A stretch of 64,000 nucleotides of DNA, taken from positions 62,001 to 126,000 of the forward strand of contig NZ_UAUI01000004.1 of assembly GCF_900455735.1 (NCBI RefSeq). Direction: 5' to 3'. Origin of the DNA: Rhodococcus wratislaviensis. GTDB lineage: Bacteria; Actinomycetota; Actinomycetes; Mycobacteriales; Mycobacteriaceae. The notes below the pieces were generated by a model. It saw nothing but the letters and a program-made list of their open reading frames with translations, was not told the origin of the DNA and ran no database searches. Made by a program: the position numbers and the translations under genes. Shown one piece after another: positions 52,852 to 63,211 of the stretch. The number at the start of each line of letters is the position of its first letter. Within the stretch, counting starts at the first letter, position 1.

Positions 52852-53664
52852 GTGCAGTACCGGACCGGCCGCGCGCGCCGCGCCGTCGTGATCGCAGTTC
52901 TCGGGACCGCCGTTCTCGGGGCCGCTCCCCCGGCGTTCGCCGGGCCGCCCGCGACGGGACCGTCGGTTGCCGAGAGTCCGGCGCAGCCCGGGGCCGGGCA
53001 GCGCTCGCTCGGGCTCGAGGGTGCCCGAAATGCTCGTGACATCGGTGGATACCCGACGGCCGACGGTTCCGTCGTCCGTTCCGGTCTGGTGTTCCGCACG
53101 GACGCGCTGGACAGGCTGACCCCGCGTGACCTCGCGCGGCTCGAATCCTCGAACGTGACGGTCGTCGACGACCTCCGCACGACGTACGAGCGGGCGCTCG
53201 CGCCGGACCGGCTTCCGGCCGGCGCAGCCGGGAACTGGTACGACGTGCTCGGGCAGTCGCCGATCGCCACTCTGGTCGACATGCCCGCCGCCTACCGCGC
53301 CTTCGTGACGGGTCCGGGGGCGAACGAGGCGTTCTCCGCGGTTCTCCACGACATCGCGGCGTCCGACGGCGCCGTGATCTACCACTGCAGCGCAGGCAAG
53401 GACCGCACCGGATGGGCGACGGCCGTGCTGCTCACCATCCTGGGGGTCCCGCGGGACACGGTCACCGCGGACTACCTGCTCAGCAACACCTACCGCGGGG
53501 CCGACCCGGAACATCCCGGCCTGGACGGCGTCGACCAGGCGTGGCTCGACATCGCGTTCGACACGGCCGTCGCCACGTACGGCAGCTTCGACGCCTACGT
53601 GTCGGAGGGGCTGAAGTTGTCCGAGGGCGACATCACCGAGCTGAAGTCACGACTGCTTGACTGA
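52852..53664 (+). CDS. Secreted PtpB-like tyrosine/lipid phosphatase
   Basis: Exported protein of 270 residues with a Sec signal (about 1-31, ending A-F-A-G). The phosphatase domain opens with G-A-R-N-A-R-D-I-G-G-Y near 57-67 and has the catalytic loop H-C-S-A-G-K-D-R-T-G with Cys about 179 and Arg about 185. The H-C-x-x-G-K-D-R-T-G form is that of triple-specificity PtpB and inositide phosphatases. GAGGGAGA precedes the GTG at 52852. Physiological substrate unknown. Confidence 0.87.
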   Translation: MQYRTGRARRAVVIAVLGTAVLGAAPPAFAGPPATGPSVAESPAQPGAGQRSLGLEGARNARDIGGYPTADGSVVRSGLVFRTDALDRLTPRDLARLESSNVTVVDDLRTTYERALAPDRLPAGAAGNWYDVLGQSPIATLVDMPAAYRAFVTGPGANEAFSAVLHDIAASDGAVIYHCSAGKDRTGWATAVLLTILGVPRDTVTADYLLSNTYRGADPEHPGLDGVDQAWLDIAFDTAVATYGSFDAYVSEGLKLSEGDITELKSRLLD

Positions 53665-53672
53665 CGTCACCT

Positions 53673-53693
53673 ATGACGCCATGCTGGCGTCAT
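53673..53693. promoter_or_regulatory. Inverted repeat over the start of the HicB-like gene
   Basis: Perfect 9-base arms ATGACGCCA / TGGCGTCAT with a three-base centre. The right arm runs into the ATG at 53692, and the left arm overlaps a TATGAC -10-like element. This is a good place for autorepression by a ribbon-helix-helix protein. Confidence 0.6.
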
Positions 53694-54168
53694 GGACCTC
53701 GGCATCTACGTCTCCCGGCTGCGAGACGACCTGAACGCAGCAGCAGCACTCGGCGACGAGCAGACGCGTGCGACCGCGGCGGCACTCGCTGCCGCGGTCG
53801 AACCCGCAGCCCGGCTGCTCCTCCTCTCGGCGCTCACTGATTTCGCGGGTGAAGTGTCGTCCGAACTGGGCAATCGCACCGTCGGTGTGCGACTGGACGG
53901 CAGCGAGGTGGCGGTCGACGTGCATCGCACACCCACTGCGCCGGGGCCGGAGGGGGAAGGGACGACGGCTGCCGAGGACATCGGTGCCGCCTTCGATGAC
54001 GTCACCGGAGACATCAGCCGCGTCACTCTGCGTCTGATGGATCAGATCAAGTCGAAGGCCGAGGAGGCCGCCTCCCAGAACGGGGTGTCGCTCAATTCCT
54101 GGGTGTCGCAGGCGGTCCAGGGCGCGCTCAAGGACCAGATGCGCCGCAGCGGGAGAGACAATTTCTGA
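53692..54168 (+). CDS. HicB-like / ribbon-helix-helix protein
   Basis: A 158-residue protein. The N-terminal half is Ala-rich and helical; the C-terminal about 45 residues carry V-S-L-N-S-W-V-S-Q-A-V-Q-G-A-L, the N-S-W-x-x-x-A pattern of HicB-type Arc/MetJ ribbon-helix-helix domains. No HicA-like toxin gene is adjacent on either side. The ATG lacks a Shine-Dalgarno sequence and lies in an inverted repeat. Probably an autoregulator rather than half of a toxin-antitoxin pair, but that is inference. Confidence 0.7.
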   Translation: MDLGIYVSRLRDDLNAAAALGDEQTRATAAALAAAVEPAARLLLLSALTDFAGEVSSELGNRTVGVRLDGSEVAVDVHRTPTAPGPEGEGTTAAEDIGAAFDDVTGDISRVTLRLMDQIKSKAEEAASQNGVSLNSWVSQAVQGALKDQMRRSGRDNF

Positions 54169-54270
54169 GCACCGGCGCACTCACTCCACGCGCCCGTCGG
54201 CGGCGGTGATGTAATTACGTCGCATCAGCCACACGGTGAGAGTCGCCACGGGCTCGAAGGAGCGAAGAAC

Positions 54271-54705
54271 ATGGCCGTTTCCGGCGTCAAGGAATTCGAG
54301 ATCAAGGCCGATCCGGCCACGGTGATGGCCGCGATCGCTGCGGTGGATCGCCTGCCCGAGTGGTCCTCGGCCCACAAGTCGGTCACCATCGAGAGCACAC
54401 ACGACGACGGCCGCCCCCATCGAGTCCGGATGAGCGTCTCCATCCTCGGGATCAGCGACGAGCAGGTCGTCGACTACACGTTCGAGGGCGACGACACCGT
54501 GTCGTGGCACCTCGTCGAGAGCGGCCAGCAGAACGCCCAGGACGGCTCGTACGTCCTCACCGAGTCCGGCGCAGGCACCAAGGTCACCTTCGAGTTGACG
54601 GTCGATCCGAAGATCCCGCTGCCCGGGTTCCTCGTGAAGAAGGCACAGAAGACGGCACTCGAGACCGCGAGCAAGGGCCTGACGAAGTTCGTCGAGAGCC
54701 TGTAA
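54271..54705 (+). CDS. SRPBCC family protein
   Basis: A 144-residue START/Bet v1-like protein with a deep hydrophobic pocket by family. The domain spans almost the whole protein, from V-K-E-F-E-I-K-A-D-P-A-T-V near residues 6-18 to the long C-terminal helix. GAAGGAGCG precedes the ATG. Actinobacteria carry many such genes; ligand and role are unknown. It converges on the AlkX-like gene with four bases between stops. Confidence 0.82.
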   Translation: MAVSGVKEFEIKADPATVMAAIAAVDRLPEWSSAHKSVTIESTHDDGRPHRVRMSVSILGISDEQVVDYTFEGDDTVSWHLVESGQQNAQDGSYVLTESGAGTKVTFELTVDPKIPLPGFLVKKAQKTALETASKGLTKFVESL

Positions 54706-54709
54706 TTCC

Positions 54710-55942
54710 TCACTCTCCTCGCGGCCGCGCCGCCGCGGCCGCGAGGAGGGCACCGAGGTTGCCGCGATCGTCCACCCGGATGTCGTCCAGACCCAACCAC
54801 GTTGCCATTCTTCGCAGTTCCGGGAGCAGCGCCTCCACCACGCGCCCCGGATTCCGGTCGGGTTCCACGAACGCGGATCGCACCTCGAGCGTTCCCGACG
54901 CGCGGTCGGCCTTGAGATCGACCCTCGCGACCAGTTCACCGTTCAGCAGGAACGGAAAGACGTAGTAGCCGTGGACACGTTTGTGCGCGGGGGTATAGAT
55001 CTCGAGTCGGTACCGGAAGTCGAATATCCGCTCGGTCCGGGGACGGCAGAAGACCAGCGGATCGAACGGGCACAACAGCGCCGCCCCCTCCACCTTTCGG
55101 GGAATTCGGACGTCGCGGTGCACGAATGCCGGCGCATCCCAGCCGCGGACCCCGACCCGTTCGAGCACCCCGTCCTCGACGAGTTCCTCGATGGCCGAGG
55201 CGGTCTGCCCCGGCGACAGTCGATAGTAGTCCCGCAGATCGGGTTCGGTAGCCACACCGAGGGCCCGCGCGGACCGCTGCACGAGCCCACGGACGGCGTC
55301 CTCCTCCGAGATTTCCTCGGCGAGTATCGCTTTCGGCAGCACACGTTCACTCAGGTCGTAGTGACGGGTGAAGGCGACCCGTTTGTCCACCGCCAACGCG
55401 CCGGACGCGAATAATTGCTCGCACACCACTTTGGTGTCGCTGCGATCCCACCACGGCCCCTTGCGGTCCGGACGGTCGACCTCGAGGTGTTTCTCCACGT
55501 CGCTCGCGCTGCACGCACCGACGGCGCCGATCACGTCGAGCACGTCGGCGGCGAGCGTGGGATTGCGGTCGAGTACGCGGGATTCGCCGGACCAGCGACC
55601 GTGCCGGTACCGGTGCATCCGCCAGCGCATCAGCGGCCAGTCCTCGACGGGGATGAACGCGGCCTCGTGCGCCCAGTACTCCGCCAGCATCCGGGGTGCG
55701 CGGGCGGAATGCGACCACGCCGCCGAATCGACCAGCCCCCGGTCGTAGCCACCGAGACGGCTGAACAGCGGGACGTAGTGGGCACGCACAGCCACCGACA
55801 CCGAGTCGATCTGGAACAGCCGCACCCGGTCGAGGACCGAGCGGACGTGCCTGCGCGTCGGCGCCCCGGCCGGTTTCCTGTCGGCGAACCCCTGCGCCCA
55901 GAGCGCCGATCTCCGGGCCGCGGCAGCGGTCATCTCACGCAT
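54710..55942 (-). CDS. AlkX/YcaQ-like crosslink DNA glycosylase
   Basis: A 410-residue protein of the HTH_42 / YcaQ family, whose studied members unhook DNA interstrand crosslinks and remove bulky N-alkyl adducts. The hallmark Q-I-D catalytic motif is at about 44-46 in L-F-Q-I-D-S-V. Tandem winged helices follow, with an R-x-x-x-x-Y-x-x-P-F-L-L-x-G-E-L-V beta-barrel segment near the C-terminus. Starts at 55942 and 55933 are both possible. Activity here is inferred from the motif. Confidence 0.82.
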   Translation of the reverse strand: MREMTAAAARRSALWAQGFADRKPAGAPTRRHVRSVLDRVRLFQIDSVSVAVRAHYVPLFSRLGGYDRGLVDSAAWSHSARAPRMLAEYWAHEAAFIPVEDWPLMRWRMHRYRHGRWSGESRVLDRNPTLAADVLDVIGAVGACSASDVEKHLEVDRPDRKGPWWDRSDTKVVCEQLFASGALAVDKRVAFTRHYDLSERVLPKAILAEEISEEDAVRGLVQRSARALGVATEPDLRDYYRLSPGQTASAIEELVEDGVLERVGVRGWDAPAFVHRDVRIPRKVEGAALLCPFDPLVFCRPRTERIFDFRYRLEIYTPAHKRVHGYYVFPFLLNGELVARVDLKADRASGTLEVRSAFVEPDRNPGRVVEALLPELRRMATWLGLDDIRVDDRGNLGALLAAAAARPRGE

Positions 55943-55987
55943 GACCGCAGCCTGCCATCAACCACCGACACGGTCCCGGCCGCGACG

Positions 55988-56446
55988 TCACGCATCCTCG
56001 GCCAGCGTGACCGCGACCGTCGCACCGAGTTCGTAACACCGCTCCCGCGCACTCGCGTCGAGCGATCCGGTCAGTTCCAGGATCTCCGCCACCTGCGTGA
56101 GTGCCAACCCGGTCACGATCTTCTGCACCGACTTCACGGCGCCGGCGGTGTCGTTGTTGCCGTGCACCCAGAGTCCGTAGGGACGTCCGGCGACCGCGTC
56201 GAGGCACGGGTAGTAGACGGTGTCGAAGAAATGCTTCAGCGCACCGGACATGTAGCCGAAGTTGGCGGACGTCCCGAACAGGAACCCGTCGGCTGCCAGG
56301 ACGTCGGGCACGGTCGCGCCGAGAGCGGGGATCGACTTCACCTCGACGCCGTCGATGTCGGGATCGCGCGCGCCTTTCAGCACGGCTTCGAGGCACTCAC
56401 GGGTCACCGGTGACGGTGTGTGGTGGACGACGAGTAGTGACTTCAC
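55988..56446 (-). CDS. Flavodoxin-family / NADPH-dependent FMN reductase-like protein
   Basis: A 152-residue flavodoxin fold. The phosphate loop region reads H-H-T-P-S-P-V-T near residues 8-15, and F-G-T-S-A-N-F-G-Y-M-S-G near 57-68 is the isoalloxazine-side loop of this group. It likely binds FMN. Partner unknown; it stands alone between the AlkX-like gene and the dapB cluster. Confidence 0.8.
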   Translation of the reverse strand: MKSLLVVHHTPSPVTRECLEAVLKGARDPDIDGVEVKSIPALGATVPDVLAADGFLFGTSANFGYMSGALKHFFDTVYYPCLDAVAGRPYGLWVHGNNDTAGAVKSVQKIVTGLALTQVAEILELTGSLDASARERCYELGATVAVTLAEDA

Positions 56447-56475
56447 AGTCGTCAGCGTACGACCGCGTCCGTCAC

Positions 56476-58431
<1,956 letters not shown>

Positions 58432-58475
58432 TGTCGGCACCTCGTCACTCGACTCGAATTGATATGCGTTCGCTT

Positions 58476-58497
58476 ATCATCTACCTATGTAGATGAT
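58476..58497. promoter_or_regulatory. Predicted MarR operator
   Basis: Perfect inverted repeat ATCATCTAC-CTAT-GTAGATGAT, 22 bases, in the 90-base gap between divergent genes. Size and symmetry fit a MarR dimer. It lies 25 bases before the marR start and 45 before the other start. Confidence 0.8.
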
Positions 58498-58521
58498 CGG
58501 TCAAGGTGTATTTTCTGCGAT

Positions 58522-59007
58522 ATGCCCAGCCTCGACCCGACGAACGGACAGCACGAACGCACCCGCCCCGACCTCGCGGCGATGACGACCGCCCTGAACC
58601 GTTCGCTGGTGGCGGCTGAACTCCCCGTGCTCGCGGAGCACGGGCTGACCATGTGGGGATACGTCGTGCTCCTGGCACTCGACGAGCATCCGCTGCGCAC
58701 CCAGGCCGCGCTCGCGGAGGCGATCGGCGCCGACAAGACCCGGATCATCGGCGTGCTCGACGAACTGCAGGACCGTGGCCTGATCGACCGGCAGCGCGAT
58801 CCCGCGGACCGCCGGGCGCGCCTGCTGTCGCTGACTCCTGCCGGGCACGACGTGCGCGATTCGGCGCAGGCGGCGATCCGGCGGGGCGAGGAGCGGCTCT
58901 TGGCCAGGTTGCCGGAGCGCGACCGCGAGAGTTTCCTGGCCGGTCTGATTGCGCTGTCGGCGCTGCCGGTCGAGGATGTCACCGGGCGACCGGGCGACTC
59001 CCCCTGA
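58522..59007 (+). CDS. MarR-family transcriptional regulator
   Basis: A 161-residue winged-helix regulator. The recognition region reads T-Q-A-A-L-A-E-A-I-G-A-D-K-T-R-I-I near residues 59-75, and the wing D-P-A-D-R-R-A-R near 94-101 is the family hallmark. The ATG at 58522 lacks a strong ribosome binding site. It probably represses itself and the divergent TIGR03086 gene through the operator at 58476-58497; the inducer is unknown. Confidence 0.88.
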   Translation: MPSLDPTNGQHERTRPDLAAMTTALNRSLVAAELPVLAEHGLTMWGYVVLLALDEHPLRTQAALAEAIGADKTRIIGVLDELQDRGLIDRQRDPADRRARLLSLTPAGHDVRDSAQAAIRRGEERLLARLPERDRESFLAGLIALSALPVEDVTGRPGDSP

Positions 59008-59028
59008 CGGAATCCGCGCCGGTTCGCC

Positions 59029-59469
59029 TCAGCCCTGCCGGAGCGCGTCCACGGCCTTTCCGATCCGGCGCTGCCGGGTCTCGTCCGTCTTGGCGCCCTC
59101 GATCGAGAGCACGTGCCGCCGCTGATTGTTGTACGACAGTGCATCGAACGCCGTCCTCGCGTCCGGCTCCCGGTCGAGCGCCGCGGCGAAGTCGGGCGGA
59201 ACCGTGACGACCCTGGGTTCGCTGTCGAGTTCGACGTCGACGTCCACCTCGTCGCCTGCCGCGACCCCCGCACCTGCCCTGTTCTCGGCGCTGAGCGGAA
59301 TCATGAACACGCCACCCATCGGCGCGACCGTGGTGCGGTAGGTGTGACCGCCGATCGTGACCCGGACCGCGGGGCGCTTACCCGACCCCAGTTCCGCGAC
59401 GACGTCCTCGGGGATCCGGAAACCGGTCGCGGTCTTGCCGCCCAACTCGATGGTGGTGCGAAACCTCAT
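59029..59469 (-). CDS. DUF1905 / YdeI-OmpD-associated domain protein
   Basis: A 146-residue two-part protein. A small beta-barrel DUF1905 domain (about 1-95) is followed by a C-terminal helical YdeI/OmpD-associated segment with F-D-A-L-S-Y-N-N-Q-R-R-H near residues 108-119. Such proteins are widespread in actinobacteria with no settled role. It starts at the ATG at 59469, 33 bases after the alcohol dehydrogenase gene in the reading direction of neither; the genes are simply tandem. Confidence 0.8.
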   Translation of the reverse strand: MRFRTTIELGGKTATGFRIPEDVVAELGSGKRPAVRVTIGGHTYRTTVAPMGGVFMIPLSAENRAGAGVAAGDEVDVDVELDSEPRVVTVPPDFAAALDREPDARTAFDALSYNNQRRHVLSIEGAKTDETRQRRIGKAVDALRQG

Positions 59470-59502
59470 GGGCGGAATTCTGCCCGCGACCGGCCCGCCG
59501 GG

Positions 59503-60609
59503 TCAGTCGAACACGATGATCTGCCGGATCGCCTTGCCGTCGGCGAGTTCGTCCATGCCGCGGTTGATGTCGTTCAGCGTGATGCGAGAGGAGATGAGTT
59601 TCTCCACGGGTAGCTTCCCGGCGCGCCAGAGGTCCTCGTAGATCGGGATGTCCCGGGACGGCACCGCCGACCCGAGGTAGCTGCCGATGATGGTGCGGGC
59701 CTCGGCCACCAGGGTGAGCGGCGAGATCGACGACCGCGCGTCGGGGGACGGCAAGCCGACGGTGATCGTGCTGCCACCGGGAGCGGTCGCGCGAACAGCC
59801 GATTCGAACGCGCGCGCGTTTCCGGCGGCTTCGATGACGATGGGCGCCCGGACACCGGCCTCCTCGAGCTCCGCAGGGGTGTAGACAGCCGTCGCGCCGA
59901 GTTCGCGGGCGGTCTGCAGCTTCTCGGGAACGGCGTCGACGCCGATGACCTCGCCGACTCCCAGGGAGACCGCTGTCAGGATCGCGGCCATCCCCACCCC
60001 GCCGAGTCCGACGACCATCACAGCCTGGCCGGGTTGCGGATCGCCCGCGTTGAGGACGGCGCCGCCGCCGGTGAGGACGGCGCATCCGAGCACGGCCGCT
60101 ACCTCGGCGGGGACGTCGTCGCCGACGGGAACGACCGAGCGGCGGTTGACGACCGCGTGCGTCGCGAATCCGGACACCCCGAGGTGGTGGTGGACGGTGT
60201 CGCCGCCGCGGTGCAGTCGCGCTCCCCCGTCGAGCAGGGTTCCGTCGTTGTTGGCACCGGTGCCGGGCACGCACGGCATCCGGCCGTCGGTGGCGCAGCC
60301 CTCGCACTCCCCGCAGCGTGGGAGGAACGTCATGACGACGCGCTGTCCGACCGCGACATCGTCGACTCCGGCGCCGAGTTGGGTGATCAGCCCCGCGGCC
60401 TCGTGCCCGAGCAACATCGGGACCGGGCGCACGCGGTTGCCGTCGACGACGGACAGGTCGGAGTGGCACAGTCCCGCGGCCTCGATCCTGACGAGGATCT
60501 CGCCCTCGCCGGGCTCGTCGAGGTCGAGTTCGGAGATCGAGATCGGTGCCGACTCGGCGAACGGGCGCGTTCTCCCGATCTCCTCGAGTACCGCTCCACG
60601 GATCTTCAT
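59503..60609 (-). CDS. Zinc-dependent alcohol dehydrogenase (class III type)
   Basis: Medium-chain NAD(P)-dependent dehydrogenase of 368 residues. Catalytic zinc ligands lie in G-L-C-H-S-D (near residue 45) and G-H-E-A-A-G. The four-cysteine structural zinc site C-G-E-C-E-G-C-x7-C is complete. The cofactor loop is G-L-G-G-V-G-M. The ATG at 60609 begins the family N-terminus. The substrate could be an alcohol, aldehyde or mycothiol adduct; nothing nearby decides. It follows the M16 peptidase gene by 34 bases. Confidence 0.9.
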   Translation of the reverse strand: MKIRGAVLEEIGRTRPFAESAPISISELDLDEPGEGEILVRIEAAGLCHSDLSVVDGNRVRPVPMLLGHEAAGLITQLGAGVDDVAVGQRVVMTFLPRCGECEGCATDGRMPCVPGTGANNDGTLLDGGARLHRGGDTVHHHLGVSGFATHAVVNRRSVVPVGDDVPAEVAAVLGCAVLTGGGAVLNAGDPQPGQAVMVVGLGGVGMAAILTAVSLGVGEVIGVDAVPEKLQTARELGATAVYTPAELEEAGVRAPIVIEAAGNARAFESAVRATAPGGSTITVGLPSPDARSSISPLTLVAEARTIIGSYLGSAVPSRDIPIYEDLWRAGKLPVEKLISSRITLNDINRGMDELADGKAIRQIIVFD

Positions 60610-60643
60610 CTCGGGCTTCTCCTCTTGTTTCGGCGAATCCTCG

Positions 60644-61990
60644 TTACCGCACGATGCCGCGCACCGAGGCCGGCAGGTCACGCTTGCGACGATACGGTCC
60701 GACGACGGCGGCTCCGAACGGGCGCTGCAGCAGGACTCGCGCGACGTCGCGCACCTCGTCGGTGGTGACCGCGTCGATCTTGCTCAAGGTTTCGCTGATG
60801 CTGCGGTGATTGCCGTAGTTGAGTTCGCTGCGACCGATGCGGTGCATCCGGGAGCCCGAATCCTCCAGTCCCAGAACCAGTCCGCCGCGCAGCGATCCCT
60901 TGGCGCGGGCGCACTCGGCGTCGGTGATGCCCTCGGCGGCGACGTTCGACAGCACCTCCCGGATCACCGTGGTGACCTCGCCGAGGTTCTCGGGCTGGCA
61001 TCCGGCGTAGATCGAGAACGCGCCGGTGTCGGAGAACGTGTCGATGCCCGAGTACACGGAATACGCGAGGCCCCGGATTTCCCGCACTTCCTGGAAGAGC
61101 CGGGAACTGAGTCCGCCACCGACCGCGGCGTTGAGCACCGACAGCGCCCAGCGGTGCGACTCGTGCCGCCCGAACGCGCGCACCCCGAGGGAGAGGTGCA
61201 CCTGTTCGCTGTCCCTGTTGGTCAGGCTGAGTGTCGGCTCCGTCCGCAGGCGCAGCGTCCCTGCGCGTCGGGGGGCGGGCTCGGACGCCGATTCGAGATG
61301 CCCGGCGAACGCGCGCCGGACCAGCTCGACCGTCGGTTCGTGCTCCACGTTGCCGGCGACGGCCACCACCATGCGCGGCGGCGTGTAGCGCCGCACGTGG
61401 AAGGAGTGGAGTTGGGTACGGGTCATCGATTCGATGGATTCGACGCTGCCGATGACGGGCCTGCCGACGGGATGGTCGCCGTAGAGCGCGGTCAGGAACG
61501 CGTCGCCGAGGAGGTCTTCCGGGTCGTCGTCGCGCATCGAGATCTCTTCGAGGACCACCTGGCGTTCCACGTCGACGTCGGCGGACCGGCACCGGCCCCG
61601 CAGCACGACGTCACTGACGAGGTCGATGGCGAGGGGCAGGTCGTCGTCGAGCACGTGCGCGTAGAAACAGGTGTGTTCCTTGGACGTGAACGCGTTGAGC
61701 TCGCCGCCGACGCCGTCCATCACCTGCGCGATGTCGAGGGCGCTGCGCGACGGCGTGGCCTTGAACAGGAGATGCTCGAGGAAGTGCGCGGCCCCGGCGA
61801 CGGTGGGCTGTTCGTCGCGTGATCCGACACCCACCCAGACGCCCACGGACGCGGAGCGGACACCGGGAACGTATTCGGTGACCACCCGGAGTCCGCCGGG
61901 AAGCACGGTGCGCCGGACGCCGGCATCCGGCTCGTGGAGGGTCGGCGCTTGGGTCAGTGCGGCAGTGCGGCTGCGATCGATCTTGGCCAT
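60644..61990 (-). CDS. M16 family zinc peptidase (PepR type)
   Basis: A 448-residue insulinase-family peptidase. The inverted zinc motif H-F-L-E-H is at about residues 69-73, and the distal Glu lies in V-L-E-E-I-S-M-R near 150. The second, non-catalytic half domain follows with S-R-L-F-Q-E-V-R near 305. The M. tuberculosis relative is Rv2782c (pepR). Probable role: turnover of small peptides, but the target is unknown. Confidence 0.9.
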   Translation of the reverse strand: MAKIDRSRTAALTQAPTLHEPDAGVRRTVLPGGLRVVTEYVPGVRSASVGVWVGVGSRDEQPTVAGAAHFLEHLLFKATPSRSALDIAQVMDGVGGELNAFTSKEHTCFYAHVLDDDLPLAIDLVSDVVLRGRCRSADVDVERQVVLEEISMRDDDPEDLLGDAFLTALYGDHPVGRPVIGSVESIESMTRTQLHSFHVRRYTPPRMVVAVAGNVEHEPTVELVRRAFAGHLESASEPAPRRAGTLRLRTEPTLSLTNRDSEQVHLSLGVRAFGRHESHRWALSVLNAAVGGGLSSRLFQEVREIRGLAYSVYSGIDTFSDTGAFSIYAGCQPENLGEVTTVIREVLSNVAAEGITDAECARAKGSLRGGLVLGLEDSGSRMHRIGRSELNYGNHRSISETLSKIDAVTTDEVRDVARVLLQRPFGAAVVGPYRRKRDLPASVRGIVR

Positions 61991-62063
61991 GTAGTGGTTC
62001 AGCAGTCCTCGAAAGCTGGGCGTCGTCGAACGGCAAACTTTACACGCGGCACCCGGCCGTCGG

Positions 62064-63131
62064 TCACCAGCCTCGGCGATGTGGTTGCGAGCCGATCAGC
62101 TCGCCGTTCCGGGCGACGTCGCGACTGCGGTAGACGATGTAGGGGCGGAACAGATAGGCCACGGGGGCGCTGAACGCGTGCACGAGCCGGGTGAACGGCC
62201 AGAGCGCGAACAACACCATCGCGATCGCGACGTGGATGTGGAAGGCGAGCGACGCCTGGGCCATGAGGTCGCCGCGGGGCTGCAGAATCCAGATCGACCG
62301 GAACCACGGCGACACCGTCTCGCGATAGTTGCTCTCCTCCCCGACGACGCCGGATCCGAGCAGGGTCGTCGCCAGCCCCGCGACGATCGCGGCGAGCAGC
62401 ACCGCGTACATCAGCTTGTCGTTCCAGGTGCTGCCGACGCTCGCGGCCGGGGATCGGCGCGCCACCCACGCGAACACACCGCCCGTCCCGATGCCGAGGA
62501 ACACGGCCAGCGTGATGAACGTGACGGCCGACCAGAAGTCCGGTGGGGGTTGGAATGCGGCCACCACCGCCATCACCCCGGTGCCCGCGAGGGACGTGAG
62601 CACCACGAACTTCGGAGGTATGCGGTCCGACAGCGCACCGCCGATCGGTCGCGCGGTCACCGCGGCGAGTGCGAATCCTGCTGTACGCGTGCCCGCGTCG
62701 ACGGCGGAGAAGTCGTAGATCGTCTTTGATGTAGGTGGGCAGCTAGTTGCTGAATGCCACGAAACCACCGAACACCACCGCATACAGGAACGACATCTCC
62801 CACGTGACCCGCAGGCGGGCAGCGGCTTTCAACTTCGGCAGCACCGGTTCGGTGTGCGGTGCGAATGCCGGCGCGTCGCGCATCACGGCGATACACACCA
62901 GCGCGGTGACGCCGAGTGCGGGCTCGAAACCAGCCGGTGCCCAACGGTTCGGCCACGATCGCGTGCGTGGGAAGAAGGCCGAACCAGCCCACCATCCGAC
63001 GCCTCGGCGTACGTGGTCGACAGGGGGCCGATCATGTTCCATGCCCAGAAGTTGATCGCGGAAACCCAGGTGGCCAACGCCAGATTCAGAGTCCGCGCCG
63101 AATTCGTTACCTCAGGATGTCCTAAACGCAC
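62064..63131 (-). pseudogene. Decayed narK'-'narI fusion (nitrate transporter and nitrate reductase gamma remnant)
   Basis: Minus-strand remnant in several frames. From 63131 a NarK N-terminus (R-T-L-N-L-A-L-A-T-W-V-S-A-I-N-F-W-A-W) breaks off near 62997 after T-T-Y-A-E. Most of the N-terminal helices are missing. Pieces G-L-L-P-T-H-A-I-V-A (about 62985) and N-T-E-type P-H-T-E-P-V-L-P-K-L (about 62865) follow in other frames. After A-F-S-N the Tyr codon is TAG (62745-62743). A one-base shift then leads into I-Y-D-F and NarK helices to about 62444. There the frame joins the C-terminal part of NarI (Y-R-E-T-V-S-P-W-F-R-S-I to R-P-Y-I-V-Y-R-S-R-D). narGHJ are absent. The 62064-62783 frame could still be translated but would give a non-functional chimera. 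Confidence 0.85.
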
Positions 63132-63211
63132 CCATTCATGGAACCGTCAGTTGCCGCGAGATCGTGATAATTCGGACAAACATCCGGGGACGTGGCGGCG
63201 CCATCGCCGGG

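Noticed and set aside
53692-54168. Toxin-antitoxin pair
   Set aside because: Only the HicB-like half is present; the flanking genes are a phosphatase and an SRPBCC protein.
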